Positions 55,058 to 64,000 of a stretch of DNA of 64,000 nucleotides are shown piece by piece. Location of the stretch: contig JAHEWK010000002.1 in NCBI GenBank assembly GCA_020740775.1, positions 5,890,001 to 5,954,000 of the forward strand. Reading direction: 5' to 3'. The stretch comes from Ilyonectria destructans. Lineage: Eukaryota; Ascomycota; Sordariomycetes; Hypocreales; Nectriaceae. How positions within the stretch are numbered: the stretch's first letter is position 1; every line of letters starts with the position of its first letter. Made by a program: the position numbers and the translations under genes. The notes beneath the pieces were generated by a model that saw only the letters and a list, made by a program, of their open reading frames with translations, had not been told where the DNA came from and did no database searches.

Positions 55058-55292
55058 ATGAATCCTCGGGTGCCGGACTAAGGCCCGGATAGTTACAATC
55101 CTCTGATACATCAATATCCTGTTCTTAGTTATAGGGGTATGAGATTGACCTAAAAACGCCTCACTGGAGACAGGGGGCCGGATACATCTTCTATCATACA
55201 TGAACAATACAATCATCTTTGAGCTCCACACCACATTGATCCCTATCACCCTGATCGAATTGACCGTATTGGATCTAACACAAACTAAACAC
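55058..55292 (+). repeat. Dispersed repeat, copy 1
   Basis: Shares CCTCTGATACATCAATATCCTG, a stretch around GATTGACC...CAGGGGGC, TTGATCCCTATCA and ATTGACCGTATTGGATCTAAC with copy 2 at 61803-61985 in the same orientation and order. Its first 80 bases also match copy 3 at 63371-63447 in inverted orientation. It ends about 60 bases before the first HET coding frame. Confidence 0.75.
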
Positions 55293-55350
55293 CACTTAAG
55301 TCCGTCACTTAAGAGAGGTGGACGCTTTGAGACAGTCGAGATGGAACTAA

Positions 55351-57461
55351 GAGGCGAGGACTCTCTGCACCGGATGCAGGAACATCTTTGCCGTCAATGA
55401 AGCGATTTACACCCTTCATACAGGAGGGACTATTGACATTGAACGCTCTCATGGGGATCTTGAGAAATCGTGGCGTGCAGGGTGCCGATTTTGCCATGTC
55501 CTATTGGAGACTACCACTCTCACGACACCCAGGGCTGAAAAAGTGCGATCGAACCTTTCGGTGAAAAGCCCAACAGATGATGAATGGCCGTATTTGTTCC
55601 AGTTCAGCAACGAAAAGGAGAAGGAGCGCTCAATCCAGATCACTGCGAAGAAGATGGGGAAACCGGATGAGGAACTAACCGGGATCGGCTATCTCTACCC
55701 TTCAGCTGACAAAGGTATGTTAAAAATAAGACAAACTGTCCCAGCCGGGGTTGATACATGACTGATCCTTGGGTAGATGACCCTGCGGCAAGGATCGTGG
55801 GCCCGAGAACTTCCATTACACGCGTGAACTGCCCGGAACTATTTGCTCGGGTCAAAACATGGCTCGATGAGTGTCATTCAAGCCACGGCGAATGCGATAA
55901 AGGCCAGCTCGGCCCAGAAAAAGCCGCGGCTCTCCCAACATTCCTCCTGAACATTGGGTTGGATGAGGACCAGGTTTACCTGGAGCGAGTGAGGTCTTCA
56001 TCGGATATCGATTATGCCGCATTGTCATATTGCTGGGGAAAGATGCAAAGTCAGGCAACGACAGTGGCCAATCTGGAGAGCCACATGGCGGGTATCCCAA
56101 GCCGAAATCTCCCCCGGACAATTTGCGACGCAGTGACTGTTGCTAGGACATTGGGAATATCGTTTCTCTGGGTGGACTCACTCTGTATTATTCAAGATTC
56201 TCATGCTGCCCGGCAGGAGGAGCTTCGTCGCATGGGACCGATCTATCACAACGCTCATCTAGTCATATCGGCGGCATCGGCTCGTACCTGTGAAGACGGT
56301 TTCCTTCAAGATCGTCCCAGGCCATCCGAGTACATACGAATGCCCTTTGGGGACGATGGATGCGTATATTTCGTTCCCCGGCTATCAAAGTACTCGAGTG
56401 AAGGGCTCGGCCATGATCCAATTGATGAACGGGCGTGGACCTTCCAGGAGTCATACTTGGCTCGTAGGCTACTCGTCTTCGGTTCCCATGAAGTGTCGTG
56501 GGCTTGTATGACCGATGGTGGGGACGACCACGGAAGGAATTCGGGGTTTTGGGCCGTCATACACCGCGGAGATTCGTGTCGGAGTTTGCAAAAGATTTCC
56601 ATTCCAGAGCCAAGGGATTGGGGGTTCGTTATCGTCCCTTTCTGCAGGAGGGCCATGTCGTATGAGGCGGATAAGCTACCTGCCTTGTCCAGTGTGGCCG
56701 AACTTTTTTCGCACCATTTAAAGTGCGACTATCTGGCCGGCATATTTATTGATTCGGCGCCACAGTTGCTCACCTGGTATACCTTGACGACAGAACGCGG
56801 TGAGGCTAAGCGCCGAGATAAATGGCGCGCACCATCGTGGTCGTTTCTCTCCGTCGACGGACCGATAGGGTTAGCCGATCTGAACGGCAGCACAAAAAAT
56901 GGACCGCCCTTCACTTCGGAGTTTTGGAATTGCGGATGGGGAATAATCGACTACCAAATAACGCCCTTGTCCTTGGATGTACCATTCGGCCAGATCACGG
57001 ATGCCCAAATGCGTGTTGGGGGCCGCATGATTCCCGTTGCAGTTGGAGCAGCCATAGACGATATCACCAGGCCGGTGTATCAGCTCGAGGTTCGTGGTGA
57101 TCTGTCTGAAAACCAGTGGCGGCCAAGGTACGAACCCGGAGGCTTGAGAATTATCTTGGATAGCATGGCCTCTCAGAGCGAGCCCAGTCAACAACCGTTC
57201 ATAGCGACGTGCTATGGATTCCTACCGCTCACCGTCGAAATGTGGTGGTTCCTGATGTGGCATGGCGAAGAATCAACCAATGGAAAACAGCCATGGGAAT
57301 CGGGGTTTGCGTACCGTGACGTGGTGTGGGGGCTTGCTCTGGCGAGACTTGAAGAGGGACGATATCATCGAGTTGGATATATTTTATGCGAGAGTGAGCG
57401 GGACGATGAACTGGTGCCAAAGTTGAACAATATGCCGTGTGAGAACTTTACTTTCGTTTGA
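55351..57461 (+). CDS. HET-domain (heterokaryon incompatibility) protein 1, 5' end unresolved
   Basis: HET-domain protein of the fungal allorecognition type, in which activation can trigger cell death after fusion of unlike strains. Exons 55351-55714 and 55777-57461 form 683 codons in one frame. The N-terminal part has a CTGC...CRFCHV cysteine pair arrangement also seen in the second HET gene. The HET domain shows all three blocks: AALSYCWG, FLWVDSLCIIQDS and ERAWTFQESYLARRLLVF. The C-terminal half is typical of the family and has no NACHT or WD repeats. No in-frame ATG exists before the cysteine motif: the frame is closed by TAA at 55348-55350, and the nearest ATG (55341) is out of frame. 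The true start may be lost or reached by a splice I cannot place. The dispersed repeat ends just upstream. Confidence 0.8.
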
Positions 57462-57487
57462 TGATGTTATAGGCAGAAACTAAAGGG

Positions 57488-58312
57488 ATGAAAAAAGCTT
57501 GTCATAGTTGTCTGTACAAAAGCGAGGCCGCCGTCAACAGCGGGTTTGATGATCTCGTCATTCCCGAGACGTTCCGCGACCTGCTCAATTCCGTCATCGA
57601 GAGCCACAGGTCCGCATCGACGCTGGGTGGAATGCCAGCCCAACCTAAGATATCCTCGCAGATGGACATAGTTCGGGGCAAGGGACGGGGGCTGATCATA
57701 CTACCTCACGACCCACCAGGGGTTGGTAAAACGAACACTGCGGAAACCATCGCGGCGTACAGCAGGCGGCCTCTATATCCGTTGACATGCGGAGACATTG
57801 GCTTGACACCGGAACAGGTTGAGTCTACCTAAACTATCACTTCGGTCTCGCCAGCCAGTGGGGGTGCATCATGCTGAATGACGAGGCCGACGTGTTCCTA
57901 ATGAAACGAGATTGGCGGGACATTAATCGGAACGCATTGGTTTCAGGTTTGTGTGAATCTTCAGCTGCGCACATCTCCATCTTTCACAGAGCTAACACGA
58001 TGAAACCCAGTGTTTTTGCGCGTCCTTGAGTACTACTCTGGCATTTTGCCCCTCGCGACAAACAGAACCGGTGTCATTGATGAAGCCTTCGAGTCTCGGA
58101 TGCATCTGTACCTCAGATACCCCTCCATCGACCTTGACTCTACCAAGAAGATCTGGGACAGGTTGCTCGACCGCATCATGCGCGACAACAAGGAAAGCGA
58201 TGTCAAGATCGAGTTCGAGAGGAGCTCACTCATAGCCTATGCGGTAGAGCACCACAACGAGCACGAAAAACTAGGCAGAGGTTTATTGCCACATCCTCAG
58301 GTCCATAGTTGA
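57488..58312 (+). pseudogene. AAA-ATPase fragment (Bcs1/ATAD3-like fungal family), decayed
   Basis: Directly after the HET gene lies the C-terminal AAA module of a large fungal AAA-ATPase. Readable parts are FDDLVIPETFRDLL, LIILPHDPPGVGKTNTAETI (Walker A with Asp instead of the first Gly), PLTCGDIGLTPEQVEST, then after a 1-base loss LNYHFGLASQWGCIMLNDEADVFL (Walker B). An intron (about 57947-58010) leads to VFLRVLEYYSGIL, LATNRTGVIDEAF (sensor region) and RMHLYLRYPSIDL. The N-terminal half of such proteins (700 residues or more) is missing. The frameshift near 57830, the mutated P-loop and the missing N-terminus make it a pseudogene. Confidence 0.75.
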
Positions 58313-58525
58313 AGCCATCGCTGCCACAAGTAGGGATGTGGGTTGCGAAGTCTGGAACAATTCTACTCTCAACCCGACTGGGAGATAAATGTACCCCTGA
58401 TAAGAGAGCGGAATATCGATGTCTCAAAACTGAGCAGAGCCACCAGATAAGGCGAATGTTCAGTCTGACTTTATACGCGGAATTTTAAAAACCCACAACC
58501 TCACCCGGCATTGACTATAGATATC

Positions 58526-58586
58526 AAGAGGTAGGGTGCCCTAGTATATACATACCCAGAGGGGGGACTAGAAGCTTAACAGTAAA
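58526..58586 (-). repeat. LTR-like arm, right copy of the inverted ~60-bp repeat
   Basis: Reverse complement of 54603-54665: AAGAGGTAGGGTGCCCTAGT at one end, GACTAGAAGCTTAACAGTAAA at the other. Differs by one missing base and a few transitions. AT-rich DNA follows outward. Confidence 0.7.
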
Positions 58587-58589
58587 AGA

Positions 58590-59330
58590 AAATACTAATA
58601 ATTATATTAATAATACAGACTATATACCCAGTCTTTTTAAAGATTAATAATATACTCAGACAGACTAAGGTTTCTAGTCTAACTGGTTACCTTTCCTAAT
58701 ATCTTTATAAGCTGCAGGTAATAGCTATACCTTAAAAAAAAAGCTAGATCTGCTGAGAAAGCTAGATCTTGGAGAAGGCAAAATCCCAATAGATATAAAT
58801 ACTCTGCAGGCTCTATTACCTCTTCTGTTTTAGTTATCCTTTTATTCTTATATCTTAACTAATAACCTAACTAATAACCTAATAAACTACCTAACTAAGA
58901 ATATCTACTTACTCTTTCTGCCTTATAATTTAGATTAATAAGCTGTATTTAAATTATTAATATCTATATAGCTTCTAATTTAATTTAAAAAAAAACTAAT
59001 CTAGCTTTTATTAAAAAGCTATAAGCTATAACTTAAAAATCTAAATTAAAAGATATTAAACTATTTTAAACTAATAACCTAAGTAATTTATATCTAGTAT
59101 AATTACTTATTTTTAGATACTATATAGTTTAAAAGCTAATTAATATAAATCTAATCTTATAATATTAAATTAATAAAAAATTATATTATCTTAAGATTCT
59201 TCTTAAAAATTATAAAATAAAAAGAATCCCTCTAATAAAGAAGGAACTTATTTAGAAATTATATAATAAGTATATAGTATAGATAATATACCTAATAAGT
59301 AATATAGTATTAATTAACTTGCAGCTAAAG
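58590..59330. repeat. AT-rich, RIP-like block (right)
   Basis: About 740 bases of strongly A/T-biased DNA between the AAA relic and the second HET gene. No coding frame. It mirrors the left block at 54400-54960. Confidence 0.6.
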
Positions 59331-59718
59331 AGTTAATAACCCCAAGAGCCCAAGGAAATCCAGTCGCCTCTAATAGCAGCTGTAAAGGAACGATAGATAT
59401 TGCAGAGGAGGTTTAGAAGAGGCTAAAGACTGTACTTAGGTTTAAGATCAATAGACTAAGTCCCTCGTCAACACTTATGCAAGCATGTAACTGTACAGAA
59501 TTTGAAACAGTAGTCAGAACAGTGATTTCAACAATGTTGACTATAGATATAAATTTCCTTCTTTTCCTGTTCCTCACCCCCACTCTCACTATCGCTATCG
59601 CTATCGGCCTCTCTCATTTCCTGTCTCCTCTGCCCTTAATAACCAGCTTATATTATTTCCTATTCTCACTTCCTACAGGTATCTTACGTCTTAACCCTAA
59701 CTGTAGGTATTTCAAGTG

Positions 59719-61704
59719 TTACAAAAGGAAAATTTCCTCCTTAGGTACGGAAAGCCACTTGTTTGAAGACTTAATCTCCGCGAGCCCACATCGCTGGTAC
59801 ATATTGTCCTTATGGCGTGTAACGACAAGAGCTTGGATTCTGCCATCGTACGACTTACTCATGACAAGCAAATAACGGACCAAACCTTCCCGGCAGCCCT
59901 TGCCGTCCACTGACGCCGTTTTGGTTTGCGAGTCATCCTCAACCCCGACGTTGCCCTGCTCTTCTTCTTCCACCATATCCGGCCAGTCTCGTTTCACACA
60001 GTTAAACCGACGTACTTCGGCCTCGTTGAGAATTGAGCATGTCAGATGGAGCCGATCATGGGGCGGGGCGTTATCAAACTTGACCAAAGCCTCGCCCCCA
60101 TCGCTCCCAAGGAATTCCAGTTGATCCATGTCAACCTCGCCTGTGACAGACATCCAGCTCCAGGTTGGGAGTTTTGGAATGCGTACCGACTTCCGACCTC
60201 TCCCGACGGTCCACAAAAGGCATCCTACCGGGAATGATTTCCAGACCCCAAAATAACACTGATCCACAAAGGTCTTGCTGAGAAAATCAATAACGCCTTG
60301 AACAGCAAGTGGCCTATCCTCTGCAAAGCTGAGATGGCGGAGTGTATACGCTTCCACCACTGTACGCCAAACATTTCGAGGATCATGGTCTCGGTCATAC
60401 CCAGAGTTCACACTATCATACACAACACGTCTCGGCTGAATCCGGGTAGGGGGATACTTGACAAATGACCTTGAGATGGGCGACGCATCCCTGCTTCTGC
60501 ACCGCAGGAAGGGTTCAAGATCCCCGAATACCAGCAAGCGCGGAGGTATCAGCGCTTCCTGAAACGTCCATCCTCTCTTGTTGATGGGGAAATGGCCCGT
60601 CTGTTGTGAATGCGGAGGCACTAATGTTAATGTTCCATGACGGCGGTTGTTTGGTATTGGCACCTGTATCTCACATGAAGGGTATCTTTCGCTGAACGTT
60701 GAGGTGGGCTTGAGAAACCCATCATTGACTGAGCTACTTGTCGCTGCCGCAATGCACAAGGCCGAGTCTTCATAAATCGAACACATCCGGCCGATCTCGT
60801 GCTGCTTGTCGGCATCGTCATCCTGGATGATGCACAAGGCATCTACCCAGAGAAATCCGAACCCCATGTACTGCGTTGTAAGAATGGCATCTTGAAGCGT
60901 CTGAGGCAGAGCAAGGCCATCTAAGCCGCCAGCTTGGAAGGTTTGAAGATTATTCGTCGTCAATCTGACCTGCTGTGGGCCTCCCCAGCAGTAGCTTAGG
61001 GCAACGTATTGTCCAACTTGGCCCTGTTTCGGCGTGACATGGAGATGTATCTTAGGAAAAGGCCGCTCTTGTCCAATGTGAATGACTCTGGTTGGGAGGG
61101 GCTTTGGGCGCAATGGTAGGCAATGGTCATGTTGCTCACAGTTCGCAAGCATAGCTTTGAAACCAGCCGCTGACTCTTGGGTAATCGTTGTCCCAGCGGC
61201 CGGCCGAAGCACAGTACATGTGGCTAAGGGATCGTCTATTTGGTTTTGTCAGTAAGTGGAGACGATATTGGGCTTGTGGATTAAGAATATACCTGCCGAC
61301 ACCACTACTCGCAAGTGATTAAAAGGCTCCCACTGCATCCGTCGCTTTGAGGACTCAACTCGCAGCGCTAGACCTTCCCATTCCTTGGAAGACTTCCCAA
61401 CAGCTCTGAAGAATACCAGAGACCGTGCAGCTTGGACGGCATTCCGACCGGCAAAGTTATATGTAGATGTCGAAATAACCAAGTCGCGAAGCGCTCGAAC
61501 ATTATGCGACTGGCTAGAATCGCCAATAATGTTCTCGCTCCAGACGTAGCAACAGAGTCGGCAATTCTGACGGTTCTCGAATGTGTCCAGGGTCGAGTGA
61601 AAGAAGCCTGCAGATGAAAAGAGTTGTTTGAACCCTTGCTCAGAGAACATGAGACGACATTGCTGGCATAGAGCTTGCTCAGCGGAAGCCGACGTAGAGT
61701 CCAT
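59719..61704 (-). CDS. HET-domain (heterokaryon incompatibility) protein 2
   Basis: Second HET-domain protein. Exons 61704-61293 and 61235-59719 close in frame to 642 residues; the ATG at 61704 begins MDSTSASAEQALCQQCRLMF. The N-terminal region has the CxxC...CRLCC pair similar to HET protein 1. The HET domain blocks are VALSYCWGGPQQ, FGFLWVDALCIIQDDDADKQ and KRGWTFQEALIPPRLLVFGD, with YEDSALCIAAATSSS between them. The frame is uninterrupted, so it may be functional. The frame is open further 5' to an ATG at 61806, inside the dispersed repeat copy; the 61704 start fits the family better. The C-terminal part has an acidic Glu-rich loop (MVEEEEQG). Partner and recognised alleles unknown. Confidence 0.88.
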
Positions 61705-61802
61705 TCTTGACACTACTTTTTTGGATGACGTGTGAATGAAAAAAGGTGCATGCTCTGAAGCCCAGCCTGGTGAGGCAAGTGTAGATTGACCTTCAGGTGG
61801 CG

Positions 61803-61985
61803 GCATAAGGCCCGGATAAAAACAACCCTCTGATACATCAATATCCTGCAGAGATTGACCCCAAAACCCCTCACAAGGAAAAGAGGGACAGGGGGCAACA
61901 CATCAATATCATGATCTTTGGGCTCCGCTGTATTGATCCCTATTATCCCTGAGAGAATTGACCGTATCGGATCTAACATTAAGTA
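61803..61985 (+). repeat. Dispersed repeat, copy 2
   Basis: Same order of blocks as copy 1, from AAGGCCCGGAT, CCTCTGATACATCAATATCC and ACAGGGGGC to TTGATCCCTATTA and GACCGTATCGGATCTAACA, but shorter through small deletions. It lies about 100 bases upstream of the start of HET protein 2, in opposite orientation to that gene. Confidence 0.75.
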
Positions 61986-63370
61986 AATATTGATCCTGCA
62001 TGCTTTATAACACTGATATAACGATATAAGGCTGGCAAATTAAACCAGCGCCGAGTCTCAAAACGACTGCGCGGCTGTTAGTTGCTCACGTGGCAAATAT
62101 GAGACGCTAAACTGAATATTTGTGTCGTTTGTTATCAAGGGTTAATTGCCTCTATTAACAAGAAATTCGCTAGCTCTGCACACTATATCTGATACTAATT
62201 ATGACTGGGGCAGGTCAATTTTAACAAGCTACTCTTCCCTTTCGTCTTCTATCAGTATCGACGTATATCGTAGCATGGCCCGATTAGCCATATGATCGTG
62301 GCTATCCAGGTCCGTACCAAGGCTATGCGTCTCTATTTGCTCCGACAGCTGGTTATTCTTTGCACTTTTGCTGTGTCAAGGCCAGAGCGTCGCCTCCAAA
62401 AGTAACACGCACGCCCCCAGTGTGGGATGAGTAGCATATAGTCGACTGAGGGGTGCACATCTATCACAGACAGCTCCTCAGCTATTAACACACTTAGTTA
62501 CCTAAAGAAACCCTCTTTGCACATTACTATACATGACAAACACCTCATTGCTCAGTACGGCGTCCTGATCCACTCAATCATACACCCACGTCTGGGCCTA
62601 CCCTATACGCCGAGATTAGTCCCGGCCGTTGTATGGCTCCTCCCTGTAGAAGCTCCTACGCCATCTACTAGCAGCTAAATCACAACATTGAGACTTTGCA
62701 ACCTATCACGAAAGGCTCAACCACACTTACTCTATTGATAACCGTTCCTGTGGCAGAAGACAGGGACCGATGCACATCTTCTATTGCCGGAAGATGCTGC
62801 CCAGGAAGAAAAGACGGCTGCTAAATGCCCCTAGAGCTATCATACAAGCTTTGGAGAATGTATGTAGCTGGTCGATGATACATCCTTCTACAATCTGGTC
62901 TGCCCAACACAAAGATGGCCTACTTAGGCCCCCACGTTGCCCGCCCTCTCTTATGTCTCCCCCCTTTTCGTTTCCCCTCTGATCTACAGTCTTACTAGAA
63001 CTAGGCTTAGGCCAAGCCGTTAACTAGGACTGACATCATGGGATCACACTCATGTACGGGAACACGCTTGGAAAGTCTTATTGTCGGACTCATACTTCGA
63101 GGAAACTTCAGAAGGCTGTTAGATCCATCAAGGGCGGGTTGTTGCTTACACACTTAAAATAGCACCGTTTTTTCTTGCAATATTCACATTTTCAATTCCC
63201 AATGCTTCTACAGTTAATGGTGCATTTCGCGCAGATATTATCCACAGGAACATTCTCATTGCATCTGTGTCTGACGATGAGCTTTTTTTCGAGGCTCGGC
63301 TTGGCTTGTGCTATTCTCCAAGGACAGTTCCTGTGATTCTGCCGACGGGTTGCTCGGTCAATCCCACACC
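61986..63370. other. 1.4-kb intergenic region, no gene recognised
   Basis: Mixed-composition DNA between two repeat copies. A frame at 62770-62982 has no recognisable domain. Nothing further supported. Confidence 0.4.
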
Positions 63371-63447
63371 CTATAACTAAGACAGTATATTGATGTATCA
63401 GAGGGTTGTTCGTAGCCAGGCTCTAGTCCGGCACCCGAAGGGTTAAT
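63371..63447 (-). repeat. Dispersed repeat, copy 3 (inverted, partial)
   Basis: The reverse complement contains CGGGTGCCGGACTA, ACAACCCTCTGATACATCAA and TCTTAGTTATAG, matching the first ~80 bases of copy 1. Confidence 0.75.
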
Positions 63448-63567
63448 CCAACACTATCCTTGAGAGGTCTGCAACTACGGAAAGTGTGAAATCAGAAGGG
63501 CATTCGGTTTATAGTTGGATACATTTTGGAATGGACAAGTATGATGGGCCAATTTAAACGCTTGCAT

Positions 63568-64000
63568 TTAGGTACACGAGCATAATTTCCGACTTTCCGA
63601 CTTTTGTGGAGCTGCAGATACTCCCTGAACATTGGTCTCACAGTTGACCATGCCAGCATCGGTTAACACGGGCGCATTAAGCGCGACAACATTATGGCCA
63701 TGGGATGATAGGTATTTGGCTATAGCATCTTGGTACGAATTACCCGCACTGTAGTCGGATTGACCGTTGTTTCCAGTAACACCAGTCAGAGACGAAAGCA
63801 TGATAAAAAACTCAAGGGCGGAAGTCGTGTCCTCGGAAGTAAGTACCTCCCACAAATTCTTGCTTCCCGTAACTTTGACCTTGACGGCTCTATGCCACTC
63901 CTCGGCAGGCATCTCGCTAAAAACACCGTCCTGCAAAGTCCCATTGTGTAGGTGAGATACTTTGGTCTAATTTTCCAGTTCACTGGGTGGGGAAAGACTT
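63568..64000 (-). pseudogene. Reducing polyketide synthase ketoreductase-domain fragment, at window edge
   Basis: The minus strand encodes the end of a PKS ketoreductase domain. Visible parts are GTLQDGVFSEMPAEEWHRAV, KVKVTGSKNLWEVL, then FFIMLSSLTGVTGNNGQSDY and SAGNSYQDAIAKYL (catalytic Ser and Tyr of the short-chain dehydrogenase fold), then VVALNAPVLTDAGMV. The frame ends about 25 codons later at 63568 without an acyl-carrier domain. The upstream (5') part would lie beyond 64000; the bases at the edge read poorly, with stops in the continuing frame. Either a truncated relic or the last readable exon of a decayed highly reducing PKS. Confidence 0.65.

Noticed and set aside
59477..59875. 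132-codon plus-strand frame with hydrophobic segments
   Set aside because: It overlaps the end of HET gene 2 on the other strand, and its hydrophobicity comes from T/C-rich low-complexity DNA.
1..64000. CRISPR arrays, bacterial operons or ribosome binding sites
   Set aside because: The window is clearly eukaryotic (spliced fungal genes); the repeats seen are not regularly spaced spacer arrays.
1..64000. Reassigned UAG codon in this organism, to explain the repeated premature TAGs
   Set aside because: Several intact genes here end in TAG (for example the monooxygenase at 9468-9470 and the Ca2+-ATPase at 16784-16786), so UAG works as a normal stop.

Overview
This window reads as nuclear DNA of a filamentous ascomycete (Pezizomycotina, most likely a Sordariomycete). 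Genes carry short introns of about 45-70 nt with GTRNGT-like donors and YAG acceptors. Typical fungal families are present: Zn2Cys6 regulators, major facilitator superfamily (MFS) transporters, HET-domain proteins, an Egh16-like protein and an F-box protein. Very AT-rich, gene-free blocks alternate with normal DNA, as expected from repeat-induced point mutation (RIP). The genus is not decidable from the sequence alone. All functions below are read from family resemblance by eye; no database search was run.

Left part (1-31 kb), mostly intact genes. A Zn2Cys6 regulator (79-1761, -) is divergent from a DHA1-type drug/metabolite exporter (2441-4284, +). After a hAT transposase relic and a small secreted-type gene broken by one TAG come an FAD monooxygenase (8071-9470), a second Zn2Cys6 regulator (10732-12806, -) divergent from a PMCA-type Ca2+-ATPase (13323-16786), and a secreted M28 aminopeptidase (18629-20413). 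A Baeyer-Villiger monooxygenase relic follows. Next is a divergent pair that looks like a sulfur-scavenging unit: an ACS-family MFS transporter (21442-23225, -) and an alkylsulfatase (23673-25671, +). An Egh16-type pseudogene and a roughly 1,074-codon helical-repeat gene with one in-frame TAG (27861-31145, -) close this part.

Middle (32.8-42 kb), a rearranged zone. A 5'-truncated gene stops exactly at an interstitial telomere-like motif (33287-33300). Next to it lie a 39-bp tandem duplication and a truncated, decayed Helitron (33455-36502, -). An F-box gene, a decayed folylpolyglutamate synthase and a 1.2-kb AT-rich block with ~41-bp tandem units follow.

42-54 kb, a metabolic group. It holds a Cys/Met-metabolism PLP enzyme, a third Zn2Cys6 regulator, a Rieske oxygenase, an MFS transporter and a sarcosine-oxidase-like flavoenzyme. 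Rieske oxygenase + transporter + N-methyl amine oxidase suggests stepwise uptake and N-demethylation of a quaternary or methylated amine such as a betaine or carnitine; this is an inference. A GC-rich palindrome with a TCACGTG core lies in the divergent promoter of the Rieske and transporter genes.

54-64 kb, a HET/repeat zone. Two HET-domain genes face each other. One is followed by a decayed AAA-ATPase, and that block is bracketed by inverted ~60-bp LTR-like arms and AT-rich DNA. A second repeat family occurs three times beside the HET genes and beside a polyketide synthase (PKS) ketoreductase fragment at the right edge.
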